NCBI GenBank assembly: GCA_016801845.1
Contig: CM028913.1
Span: 21,170,065-21,234,064, forward strand
Length of the DNA stretch: 64,000 nucleotides
Direction: 5' to 3'
Source of the DNA: Polydactylus sextarius
Lineage: Eukaryota > Chordata > Actinopteri > Polynemidae
A program made the translations under genes and the position numbers. This document shows, one piece after another, positions 1-9,424 of this stretch; positions within the stretch are counted from its first letter, which is position 1, and the number at the start of each line of letters is the position of its first letter. The notes beneath the pieces were generated by a model. The model was not told where the DNA came from. It made no database searches and saw nothing but the letters and a program-made list of their open reading frames with translations.

Positions 1-882
1 AGACATCAAAGCAGGAATCAGATGAAGTTCTGAAGCTTCTCTGATTTAAAAAAAAAAAAACACAAACTTATGGACTTTGCAGCTTTAAAGTTGATCGTTT
101 TATTCTCCTGAACCTCCTCAGTTCTCTACAAATGCCAGACATTTTTATTTTTTAAGATGCCCACTGTAGAGACTGACACTGCATCTCAATGCCTGAAGGC
201 TGTGTGTTTTCATGTCCTCATCCTTACCTCTTTCAGTTGTATCGTAGTTGTGGATAAAACGTGGGCACGGACTATTGTTCTTTCAACACTGGTTTTATGA
301 GTGTAAACGTGGGTGAGAGGCAGCATTGCTGCACCCAGCTAATGTAATAACCACCTTACAAGGTGTGTTAAAAGGGAACCGACGCTATTATTTAACAAAT
401 GAGAGACATATAAATGTGGTAAGTTGACAAGGACTTTTTCTAAATAGACACCTTTTTGTGGAAGAAAAAGTGAAGCAGGAAAAGTGAAAGGTGTAAATAA
501 TGTCAACACTGGCTTCCTGTGACACATCCCTGAGTGAACAAGCACAGAATTGTTCGGATGGTGATGATCTGCAGAGACCGACACTTCATCAGATGATAAC
601 CTGGTATCTGATATGAACATGACTGATTTAAAGCAGTGAAACAGGATAACGACTGAGCTTCTTCATTCTTATTTATATTTTTATTGATTATGTCTTACTT
701 TGCTGCTGTGATTGTCTCAAATTGACAGAAAAATAACATTAGGCTAGAATATACTAATTATAAAACTAAGTGCAAAACAAAATTTAAAAACACTCAGAGT
801 GCCAGTACAAGCACTCTGCAGGTTATTTATAAATCATCCACCAAAGGAAACCTGTCATTCTGGGTATTTAAACCTACTGCAA
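1..882. other. Intergenic, no gene seen
   Basis: AT-rich sequence with short open frames that show no recognisable protein and no splice structure. A short A-run lies near position 50. Nothing here can be supported as a gene. Confidence 0.5.
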
Positions 883-1228
883 AATATAGCTGCAAGCAGC
901 TATGAGGTGGCCAAGCCGTCCAATAAGCCGATTTAGCAAATTTGACAAAAATGTGACAAAATTGATTGGGCTTACTCAAGATGTGATTCTTAATCTTTAC
1001 AGTGAGTTTGATCAAGAGGGATTGAGGATTTGCTGAGATACAAACCAACTTCCTGTTTGGCGGTTTGCCGCTGATTTCGACTGACTGTTGTGGATAAACG
1101 CTTTGGTACAAAAATAAAATCATGTGAGGCTTTTTTCAAGCACGGTCTGAAGATCATCTGTGTCAAGTTTCATGACGATCGGACAGATCGGAAAGAGTCC
1201 TGTGAAGAGTTAAGTTTCACTTTTGATA
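883..1228. repeat. Interspersed fish repeat, copy 1 (partial)
   Basis: This stretch matches 11,505-11,790 closely by eye. Both share blocks such as 'attgattgggcttact', 'gtgagtttgatcaagaggg', 'cttcctgttt' and 'aaaataaaatcatgtgaggc'. It starts with 'tatagctgcaagcagct', a start I associate with a very common teleost repeat of uncertain class. It ends abruptly at about 1,228, where an RNase H-like retroelement fragment begins, so this copy is truncated. Its open frames are not genes. Confidence 0.75.
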
Positions 1229-1405
1229 ATAGTCAGAGGGAACGAACTTGCAGACAAGTATGACAAACAAGCAACAGTAAAAGCATCCATAGACACAGAC
1301 ATTAAATACAGCAAACAGGAAATAAAGAGCATTATTAACTATAAAGGTGCTAGAAAATGGCAAAACCAATGGGATGACACTTTTATAATACACTCACACA
1401 GGTGA
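1223..1405 (+). pseudogene. RNase H fragment of a non-LTR retroelement
   Basis: The frame reads RGNELADKYDKQATVKASI and on to KWQNQWDD. This resembles the C-terminal part of the RNase H domain carried by I/Nimb-type non-LTR retrotransposons: the 'GNE-AD--AK-A' core followed by a conserved tail with a W--QW motif. Only about 60 codons remain, with no N-terminal catalytic part of the domain and no reverse transcriptase directly upstream. It is sandwiched between a truncated interspersed repeat and an L1-type ORF1 relic. It is a dead fragment. The clade assignment is from memory of the family and is uncertain. Confidence 0.6.
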
Positions 1406-2124
1406 ATGAACTATTGCAGCAACAGAGAGAGATGTTTTTAGCACTCTTGCAACAACAGCAAAAGCATTTTAAAGGCTTTGTTAAAATAATCTTGGATTCA
1501 ACAAACACACGCCTGGATGATCAATCTCAAAGGAAGTTCAAGAAATTAAAGCCAGCATCCATTTCACACAGAAAGAGGTGGATGATATCAAAATGGGTAA
1601 CATTAAACAGGCTGAGCACTGTAAAGATATGCAATCTGAAATTTTCAAGATCTGTGAGAGTCTGTTGGCGGTCACTGACAAAATGGATTATCTGGAGGGT
1701 CAGTCCAGAAGACACAACTTGGTCATAGATGGAATCGAGGAGACACCACGAGAAACATGGGCTGATTCAGAGGAAAAGGTTAAGAGAGTCTTTATGGAGA
1801 AACTACAACTGCAGGGGATGATGGAGGTGGAAAGGGCTCACCGTGCAGGGAAAACCTGTGCCAGGTAGAGTCAAACCCAGGACAATAGTAGTTAAGTTTG
1901 TAAAGTACTAGGATAGATCAATGATTCTCCAGAGGGCCAAATATCTCAAAGGCTCCAAACTCTATATAAATGAAGACTATACAGATGCTGTCCGTCAGAA
2001 AAGAAGAGACTTGATGCCTAAGTTGAAAGCTGCTCGAGACAGAGGGGACGTAGCTTTCCTCCGTCAAGACAAGCTGATTATTCATCCCCGCAGCAGCATC
2101 CCCAGGCAGCAGGGAGACATCTAA
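1402..2124 (+). pseudogene. L1-type ORF1 (transposase_22-like) relic, frameshifted
   Basis: Three pieces in changing frames together resemble the RNA-chaperone ORF1 of L1-like retrotransposons. 1,402-1,560 is a glutamine-rich, coiled-coil-like start (MNELLQQQREMFLALLQQQQ). 1,578-1,868 has the RRM entry signature (DYLEGQSRRHNLVIDGIEE) and the ERAHRAGK block. 1,921-2,124 has the C-terminal domain (ILQRAKYLKGSKLYINEDY, VRQKRRDLMPKLKAARDRG, DKLIIHPRS). The frame changes and the stop at 1,866-1,868 make it non-functional. No endonuclease frame follows, so it is either truncated or unrelated to the reverse transcriptase at 2,728. Confidence 0.75.
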
Positions 2125-2700
2125 CCCTAGCAGGTATGCGTTGGAGTTGATTTCAACACCACCTCAATTGAACCCATTCATTACAAACAATTACTTGCAT
2201 GCCCCTTTCCGTTGCATGCAAGTAGGCACTGGAGCACCTTATAGTGCATGACTTGAAGTGATTTATTCTTTTTTTTTTTTCTTATTTGTTTGTAGTAATG
2301 CACCAGTAGGAGGAGGAACACCCCTGATAGCCTGCCTCCCCCTGAGACCCTAGCCCACTTATTTTAGTTTACTGTTTTAGTGTTACTACAGCTGGGTTTT
2401 TTTTTTTTTTTTTTTTTTAGATTATCTTTATCAATAAGATATCTTTGTTTCATAATTATGTGTTTGTAATTTACCATATTTCAATAAAAACATTTGTTTT
2501 CTTTATACTACTGTCTCTGCCTTCTCAGTATTAAACCTGTGTCCTTATATAAGTAAACCATTTTGGGTTTGTCATATCCTGGGGTGCAAGTCCCCAGGTG
2601 GCGTTGTTGGTCCCTAAATTAAGTTTTCTTCCCTCAGTTTTGTCTATCCCCCCTCCCTTAGTAAAACTATAAAGATTACCACTCGGCGCCACACCTGTTA
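2125..2700. other. Retroelement junction, no gene
   Basis: This spacer separates the ORF1 relic from the reverse-transcriptase relic. It contains two T-runs (2,269-2,280 and 2,398-2,419) and an AATAAA near 2,483. An endonuclease domain would be expected here if the flanking pieces formed one intact element, but none is readable. Confidence 0.45.
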
Positions 2701-4215
2701 AACTTCGAACCGCCTGCAGTTAATGAAGTGATCGATATCATTGTAAATCTTCTGGATTCAGCAGCAGGTCATGACGAAATCAAGGCTAAGCTTCTAAAAG
2801 AAGTAGTTCCCTTCATTAGCAAACCTTTAACACGTGTATTTGCTGTGTCACTAAAAACTGGGGTAGTTCCTAATGATCTTAAAGTGAAAAGGGTCTTATC
2901 TCTTTTCAGAGAAGGTGAACCCAATGTTTTTAACAACTATAGGCCAATTTCTATCTTGCCGTGTTTTTCCAAGGTTTTGGAAAAATTAGTTTACACAAGG
3001 GTTATTACACACCTTAATGATAATGGCATATTATACAAACACCTATATGGTTTTTGCAAAAAGCACTCAACATATATGGCTATATTGCAACCTATTGATA
3101 AAATTTCTACTGCTTTGGACAAAAACATGTTTGCTATTGGTATCTTTTTGGATCTCTCCAAAGCGATTGACACAGTTGACCATGATATTCTTCTCTCAAA
3201 ACTCCATCAATATGGTCTTCAAGAGGTTGTGATCAAATGGTTTAGTGACTACCTTAGTAATAGAGAACAATATGTTTGTATTAATGGTCATAAATCTAGA
3301 AAAGCAAAATTATACTATGGTGTCCCTCAAGGGTCAATTCTAGGGCCCCTTTTGTTTCTTATTTATATTAATGATTTTGCTGTAATGTCTGAGTCTTCTC
3401 TGCACATTTTATTTGCGGATGATACTAACTTTGCCATGTCTCACTCTGATTTTGGATGTCTAATTAGAAATGCCAATACCATGCTGGAATATGCCTCAAG
3501 ATGGTTTGAGATGAACAAGCTTTCCTTGAATGTAAACAAATCAAATTATATACTTTTTAAAAACAAAAATACATTTTTTTTTCCTAATCAGAACTCAAAG
3601 CTGCTAATTAATAACATTGAAATCAAACAAGTCTCTTGTACAAAATTTCTTGGTATATTAGTTGATGAAAAATTGAGAGAAGTCCTATGGCTTTATCAGA
3701 AGAGTCGCTCCCTCAGTGAATCAGTCCTGTCTTATGACATTATATTACAGTTTAATTTATCCATATTTGACATACTGTAATATTATCTGGGGTTCTTCAT
3801 ATTCTTCATACCTTAACCAGTTATTCCTAGTTCAAAAACAGATTCTTGAGAATAATCTCAACCTCTACTAATCAAACGCCATCTGCACCTTTATTTAGTA
3901 AATACAAACTTTTATCAATTTTTTCTGTTAATATGTTTCAAACATGTCTGTTTATGTTCATTCATTTACTATAAACAAGACATTCCAGACACCTTTCATA
4001 AGTTTTTTCTGTTATCTTCAGATATTCATTCCTATTCAGTAAGAGATGTGAAGAACTATCATTTACCTCTTTGTTGTACCTCCAGTTATAAATCTTTCAT
4101 TAAATTTCATGGACTCCAACTCTGGAACTCTTTAGATAGGTCTCTTAAGCTCATATCATCCTATAAAACGTTCAGGATTAGTCTGGTGAGGTATCTTTTG
4201 TCCAGGCAAAATAAT
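2701..4215 (+). pseudogene. Non-LTR (jockey/L2-type) reverse transcriptase, 5'-truncated
   Basis: A roughly 350-codon open frame to 3,780 carries a recognisable LINE reverse transcriptase. Visible motifs are NNYRPISILPCFSKVLEKLV, FLDLSKAIDTVDHDILLSKL (F-D--KA-D-VDH), GVPQGSILGPLLFLIYIND, and the catalytic FADD at about 3,415-3,426 followed by a NKLSLN-NK block. There is no ATG upstream, and the endonuclease is missing. The C-terminal thumb region continues past the stop at 3,778-3,780 in shifted frames: 'NIIWGSSYSSYLNQLF' after 3,780 and 'LWNSLDRSLKL' near 4,125. The 3' end abuts an AT microsatellite. The order of motifs fits the jockey superfamily. Exact clade is not determined, and loss of function is clear. 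Confidence 0.85.
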
Positions 4216-4332
4216 GCTCATGTTTAATTTGACTGAAATGAATTTATAATTATCGTAACTTGTTATTTGTTATTATTGTAGTGTATTGTAATTTTCTCCC
4301 TCTATTTGACTGCTGTGTTGTTGTTCTTTTTT

Positions 4333-4334
<2 letters not shown>

Positions 4335-4410
<76 letters not shown>
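4335..4410. repeat. (TA)n microsatellite
   Basis: About 38 uninterrupted TA dinucleotides lie at the 3' end of the decayed LINE. They may have grown from its tail. Confidence 0.95.
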
Positions 4411-4412
<2 letters not shown>

Positions 4413-6239
4413 GGTTGCCAACCGCCATAAAACAAAAAGAAGAAGAAGAAGAACAGCTCCAACCAGAGACCATCGCAGCGTTGGACTCCATTCATTTCTA
4501 TTGCTGGTCGTCAAGCTGCTGCAGCGGTAAGTTGATTAAATGCGGATATATTTTAAATGATCGAGTGGATATTCTCTATCAGCAGACTATAGTGTTGTAT
4601 ATTTCGTTGTTTGTAGTATTTGCCCAGCGTTAGTGTCAGTTAATGTATATATAGTAGTATTTATGTTGGATTTAACCAGCCTGCTAGCTAGTTACCAGCT
4701 CCACATCACCAGCTGTGGATCTTTAGCCAATGTTGGTAACAATTATGAAATTCCTGTTTTGACGATTAAGCTAGAACATCTCGGTTCTCTTTGTTCACCC
4801 ACTCTTTGGAAACATTAACCTTGGTTTTTTTTTTCTTGTTGTTTTTAACTTTTTTGGGGTCATTTCACACTTCACACTTGTTTTTCACACACACTCTACA
4901 CATTGACAATTTGAAACTTTTTTTTATTATTAAAAACTGTTCTTGTATGTACAAACACACACACACACACACACACACAGTCATTGTTGTCACATTAAAA
5001 GCTTAATAAAATATTGTATTTATTAAAAGTCTACATTTGTATCTTCCATCTTTTTATGTTTCTGTCTCAGTTGTAACATGATTTACCAGCGTCGTCTTAA
5101 CAGTTGAAGTTTTATTGAGTTGACTGACTTGTTGATGCCTTATTTTGGACGATATATCAAATCAAATTAATTTGTTGAATTTAACATGTTACTGGTGTTT
5201 TCCACTAACATATGTCTGGTCTGAAAATAATGTAAAGGCTGTTTTTTGGACCTGTAGTGTCCAACTCACCACCTTTATCATCCCACCAGAGCTGAACAGG
5301 CCACTGACTGCATAGTGTGTCCATGCTCCAAGAACAAACCTGATGATTGATATTTGCTAGGTCGCCTCTGTTGTTTGCCAAAAGGCAAATGTCAGAAGTT
5401 GTGTAATGTAGCTAATGTCTTGTGAAGTCATGAACCCAAACAACACTACCACAGGTCTTTGTATTTAGGGTAATTAAACTTGCATTACGTGAAGTTACAC
5501 AGCAAAATCAGCAGCAAATATAACAGTCAGAGTTGAAGTGTTTATCTGGGTCCACACCACAAACTGTTAGTGTGACTCTTCTTGGACAGTTGGTACCTTA
5601 ACACTAATTTAGTGACTCCTGACTTTTGGAGTAAAAAAATGAACACTTGTTAACACTTGTTCACACCAACCGGTAGTGTTAAATGTTAACTCACTCAAAA
5701 TAAACTTTGCTAAAATAATGGGCCAGTGTTGGTTAAATGTTAAAAACTCTCCACATTAACATTTTAAATTTCAAAGTTTAACAATAAAAACAATGAGGCT
5801 CTGTCACTGTCATTAGAGTGTTGTTTTTCAAAGAGTCTGAAGTAAGTGAGCTGGTCGATGCATCGCCCATAGTCATCATTTAGTTCCTCTATACAGCATC
5901 AAAGTGTTCATCACAGTACAATGTATTAGCAGAGCAACCCACCATGAAATGATAGAAGCTGATGAAACAGAAGAAGATGGTGATGCTGATGGGTCTGGTG
6001 TTGTCAAGCTGGCATTAACGCTAGCTACTACTAACTAGTCCTAGTTAACTAATTAACTAGTATTAACTAGTATTAACTAGCGCCAAGCTAATCCCAGAAA
6101 CTGACGTTTATTTGAGCACTCTAATGAGGATTTCAGTCACTTCACTTTAGAGAACTATCATTTACGTAATGATATGTAACAACAGCTGAAAATGAAATCA
6201 TATAATCTAACAACGTTTGATTTATTTCAATATTTACCT
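4411..6239. other. Intergenic stretch with a possible CpG exon-like segment and a CA repeat
   Basis: At 4,411-4,530 there is a GC-richer segment: 'caaccgccataaaac', a (GAA) run, then 'gctgctgcagcg' followed by a good donor-like gtaagt. It looks like a first exon, but no protein could be attached to it. A (CA)n tract occupies about 4,955-4,979. The rest to 6,239 is AT-rich with no readable gene; 6,040-6,080 has several 'aactagtatt' near-repeats. Confidence 0.5.
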
Positions 6240-6565
6240 CAATTACGTCATTGTTGCTGTCTGTTCCGTAGAAGAAGCTGACAGCGGAGGGTGTGTTTGG
6301 AACTATTGAGGCCGACACGAACCACGTGACCGCTCCTGCGGCGGCGACAAAAAGTGACGTAACTTTCTCTCTCTACGGCTCGTTACTCGAACGTGACGTC
6401 ACGCTCCATCTCCGCGTCATCATTCTAATTTTGCTTTTGTCCTTTGAAGTTTATCAAAGGACAAAAAGATAAAAGAGGCAGATTTTACTGTATTAGCAAC
6501 CTCTCTGAGACAAAGTTCATTCTGCATTCACTTTCAGCAAAAGACACACTCTTCACCCACAAAAA
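6240..6565 (+). promoter_or_regulatory. Promoter and 5' untranslated exon of the SUN-domain gene
   Basis: A local CpG-rich island in AT-rich surroundings precedes the SUN gene. It contains a CACGTG E-box (6,323-6,328), a TGACGTAA half-palindrome (6,355-6,362) and a perfect palindromic CRE, TGACGTCA (6,394-6,401). An untranslated exon probably ends at 6,565, where AAA|gtaagt gives a strong donor that would join to the acceptor at 6,937-6,938 just before the start codon. The transcription start is not determined. CREs of this type are common in genes driven by CREB/CREM, including many spermatid genes. Confidence 0.65.
6435..6466. repeat. Perfect 13-bp inverted repeat (hairpin)
   Basis: The arms ttttgtcctttga (6,435-6,447) and tcaaaggacaaaa (6,454-6,466) are exact reverse complements around a 6-nt loop. 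The hairpin lies just downstream of the CRE, probably within or near the 5' untranslated exon. Confidence 0.8.
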
Positions 6566-6946
6566 GTAAGTACCTGTTCCTGTTATATTTCTCTAAATAA
6601 TTATAACAAAACTTATAATATTTATATTTTATTATGTAATAAATTCAGCAGATTATTTATTTATTTATTAGATTAGATAGATGATTAGAATTATTAGTTT
6701 TTTGGAATATTTTTTAACATATTCTTGTTTCCTTGCTACTGTTACTTGCTACTAAGTAAATGTTGACATGATCTTATATTATTATTGATATTGTTTTAAC
6801 TTAATGTCAGATTAAATTTAATGAGTCAAACACATTTCAATATAAACAAGTTTTTTTTTTTTTTTTTTTTCATATATGTTTAAGTTTGTAAAAATAGATT
6901 AGAAATTAGTCACTAACTCTCAACTCTCTCTCTTTTAGGAACACAA

Positions 6947-8368
6947 ATGTTTCGACATAGTCTGAGACTCCTGGCTTCAGGATATTACACTCCTGACTGG
7001 GAAAGAACAATATCCTATGAAGAACGACTACAAAAGTAAGTAATCGTATTTCATTTATCTTAACATGCGTGTTTTTATCTTCTTTGAGCATCGTCAGGAC
7101 TCTCAACCTTTTCTCTTCTTTAATTTATTTGTAGAATTTTCAAAAGGCGATGGAATCATCATCTCCGTCGAGATGCAGAGACCACAAGCTGGGACCATCA
7201 GCCTGGACCATCAACCTGGGACCATCAGCCTGGACCATCAACCTGGGACCATCAGCCAGGACCATCAACCCAAACAACCAGACAACCAAGCCCCATACTG
7301 ACTGTGTACCCTGAAACATTAGACACACACTCCACCAGGAACAGGTTTAACAGGGTTAGGGGGTCTAGTAGTGCCAACAGTGACATTAATGACCATAGGG
7401 ACTTGACACACAACAGGGGCTGCACCAGGGTGGGGTTTCTTGCCCTGGTGTTCTTGCTTTGTTTTGGACTTATATATCTTACACTACCACCTCCCTTCAC
7501 ACCCATCAGACAACAAATTCAGAGGCTCCAGATGAAATTGGAGCAGCTCAGGAAGGAGAGAAACATCTACTTTCCTGTGGCTGACAGGCTGCCAAATTTT
7601 GCTCTGGAGTCTCTAGGAGCAAAAGTAGTATCACATTCAGGCCCATATATTAGTGGGGATCCCTACATAAGGTGCTTTGGCATCCCAGTGAAGATGCGTC
7701 CAGTGACCCAGCCGACAGTTACTCTGCAGGTATGTATCACAACCAGCACAGATTGATCTTTGCATTTATCATATTATATTTCTGATTTCTATGAAAACAA
7801 CATATCTAAACTAAACTTTTTTTTTGCTCTGTTTCTCTTCAGGGACGCACACAGCTGGTACCAGGTCAGTGCTGGGCTTTTCCAGGTAAAAAAGGACATC
7901 TCACCATCAGCTTATCTCACCAGGCCATCATCACCCATGTGACAGTCGGTCACATCCTAAAGGTGACATCACCGACCGGCTGCATCACCAGCGCCCCACA
8001 GAGGTTCTCTGTCTACGGGATGAAGAGCAAGGACGGAGAAGAGACCCGACTGTGGTCGTTTGTTTATGATCAAGGAGGAGACCCCATCCAAACGTTCAGG
8101 GTACATGTAAGTATTCAAACACCAATAAGTCTCAGTTTATATTTCTCATTATCTTCACCATTTTAATATCCGTCCTTCTGACACCTTCGACTAACACGCT
8201 GCTCTCTCTCCTCTTGTCCTTCAGGGTCATAAACAATCAGCCTTCAGCTTCATCCGGCTGCAGGTTGAAAGTAACTGGGGGAATCCAGATTACACCTGCC
8301 TGTACAGCGTCAGGGTCCACGGGACGATGGCAAAGACTGGAGGATGTCAGGTAAGTGCGGGGGGGTAA
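6947..8368 (+). CDS. SUN-domain protein (small, SUN3/SPAG4-like)
   Basis: SUN proteins sit in the inner nuclear membrane and bind KASH proteins across the perinuclear space (LINC complex). Coding exons: 6,947-7,035, 7,135-7,729, 7,843-8,106 and 8,225-8,368 or 8,350; all joins keep frame with GT-AG. The protein is about 360 aa, the size of SUN3/SPAG4 rather than SUN1/2. Residues 1-128 are nucleoplasmic, with a 9-residue tandem repeat. About 129-147 is one membrane span (GFLALVFLLCFGLIYLTL), and 154-173 is a short coiled coil (IRQQIQRLQMKLEQLRKER). The SUN domain runs from about 184 to the end: NFALESLGAKV, CFGIPV, PGQCWAFPG, SPTGCITSAPQRFSVYG, YDQGGDPIQTF, ESNWGNPDYTCLYSVRVHG. After TGGCQ there is either a donor (gtaagt at 8,351) or readthrough to TAA at 8,366-8,368. 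No further exon was found, so the end is uncertain. The paralogue is not assigned. Confidence 0.85.
7190..7270 (+). repeat. 27-bp in-frame tandem repeat, three units
   Basis: Three consecutive units (7,190-7,216, 7,217-7,243, 7,244-7,270) encode WDHQPGPST three times in the nucleoplasmic tail of the SUN protein. Each unit itself contains two GGACCATCA-like halves. The unit length is a multiple of three, so copy number can vary without breaking the frame. Confidence 0.9.
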
Positions 8369-8475
8369 GTATGTTGTGTTGAGAGCCTTGAAAATATCAA
8401 CAAAGAGAATCTGAACGGTAAAACAGGTAAAGATCATTGCAATCAGACCTTTGTTGTTATTTTCTTGGCTCTCTA

Positions 8476-8593
8476 GGGCGACACGGTGGTGTGGTGGTTA
8501 GTACCGTCACGACACAGAGAGGCTCCACTCTGTGTTTGAAACAATCTCACCGTGTTCCTGTGGGTTTTCTCCGGGTGCTCCGGTTTCTCCCAC
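8476..8593 (+). mobile_element. tRNA-derived SINE 5' part, copy A
   Basis: It begins with gggcgacacggtggtgtggt and 'ggttagtaccgtc', an A-box-like tract, and ends with 'gtgggttttctccgggtgct' and 'ctccggtttctcccac'. This is the head and middle of a very common teleost SINE-like repeat with a tRNA-type promoter. A clean B box is not visible, and the tail is missing. Confidence 0.65.
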
Positions 8594-8639
8594 TTATTTA
8601 ATTAAAAAAAATCCTTATTATTGTACCATAACACTAACA

Positions 8640-8815
8640 GAGTTAATGGGTCTAGTAGTGCTAGTAGTGACACAACATACGAGTATAGGGGCTACAAGGA
8701 CATTTGGGATAGTCATTACTGTTTCTACAAAGACAGTAATGACTGTAGTGACTGAACACACAACGGGGGCTGCACCATGTCCATCCCAAACATCCTGGGG
8801 TTTCTTGTCCTCCGA
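8640..8815 (+). pseudogene. Degenerate duplicate of SUN exon 3 joined to exon-5 end
   Basis: Several blocks copy SUN exon 3: 'gggtctagtagtg', 'cacacaac-ggggctgcacc' and 'ggggtttcttg-cct' correspond to 7,361-7,448. They run straight into 'gaagactggaggatgtcag', the end of SUN exon 5, with exon 4 and both introns missing. The segment also holds a local duplication (agtcattactg / agtaatgactg). It cannot encode a SUN domain. It could be a partly processed copy or a deletion product of a tandem gene duplicate. Confidence 0.6.
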
Positions 8816-8959
8816 AGACTGGAGGATGTCAGGTAATTATGGGAGGTAATTATGTTGTGGAGTTGAGAGTCTTGAAAATATCAACAAAGAGAATCTAAAT
8901 TGTAAAACAGGTAAAGATCATTGCAATCAGACCTTTGTTGTTATTTTCTTGGCTCTCTA

Positions 8960-9093
8960 GGGCGACACGGTGGTGCGGTGGTTAGCACCGTCACAACACA
9001 GAGAGAGGCTCCACGTTTTCATTTATCTCTGTGTTTGAAACAATCTCACCATGTTCGCGTGGGTTTTCTCCGGGTGCTCCGGTTTCCCCCACA
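8960..9093 (+). mobile_element. tRNA-derived SINE 5' part, copy B
   Basis: Same family and same insertion context as the copy at 8,476, carried along in the local duplication. It keeps 'ggtggtgcggtggttagcac' and 'gtgggttttctccgggtgct'. A 15-bp insertion near 9,015 distinguishes it from copy A. Confidence 0.65.
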
Positions 9094-9179
9094 AAGAAAT
9101 ATGTCATTAGTTAATTTGATTGGAAAAAACTGAAATAATAATAATTTGGAAATTATCATAAGGGTTTTCCCCATATTTT

Positions 9180-9345
9180 TAATGAGAAAAAATGCCTGAA
9201 ATTATAATAAATAATAATAAATGATAATAATGATAATAAATCTAAATAATCTTTATTTAGATTTAGATTTTATTTAGATTTTATTTAGATTTAGATTTTA
9301 TTTAGATTTCTTTATTTATTATTATTTATAATAATAAATCAAAAC
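9180..9345. repeat. AT-rich simple/tandem repeat
   Basis: Runs of 'ataataaatgataata' are followed by at least five imperfect units of 'tttatttagattt' (about 9,247-9,315) and another 'ttattatttataataataa' tract. No coding potential is seen. Confidence 0.8.
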
Positions 9346-9424
9346 AAATATAATTATTTCTTCTGTTTCATTCATTCAACATGTTGTGGTCTAAAACATG
9401 ATTTGTAGTTCTTTGTATACAGTA

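Larger units (their letters stand above)
8325..9095. repeat. Tandem duplication of the SUN exon-5 3' end, intron start and a SINE
   Basis: Copy A (about 8,334-8,593) and copy B (about 8,816-9,093) match closely. Both start with 'agactggaggatgtcaggta' (the last codons and donor of SUN exon 5), continue through 'gagaatct', 'attgcaatcagacctttg' and 'ttggctctctag', and end in the same SINE. The period is about 483 bp. Small differences (gtaagt in A versus gtaatt in B) show that the duplication is not brand new. Copy B has lost the good donor. Confidence 0.85.

Noticed and set aside
4250..4530. Several open frames with Tyr-Ile runs around the TA repeat
   Set aside because: Repeat artefacts on both strands.
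7190..7270. Short direct repeats considered as a CRISPR-like array
   Set aside because: Contiguous 27-bp units without spacers, in frame within an exon of a eukaryotic gene.
8476..9093. A-box-like 'ggtggttag' considered as a tRNA gene
   Set aside because: No cloverleaf or clean B box follows, and the sequence matches a dispersed SINE-like repeat present twice here.
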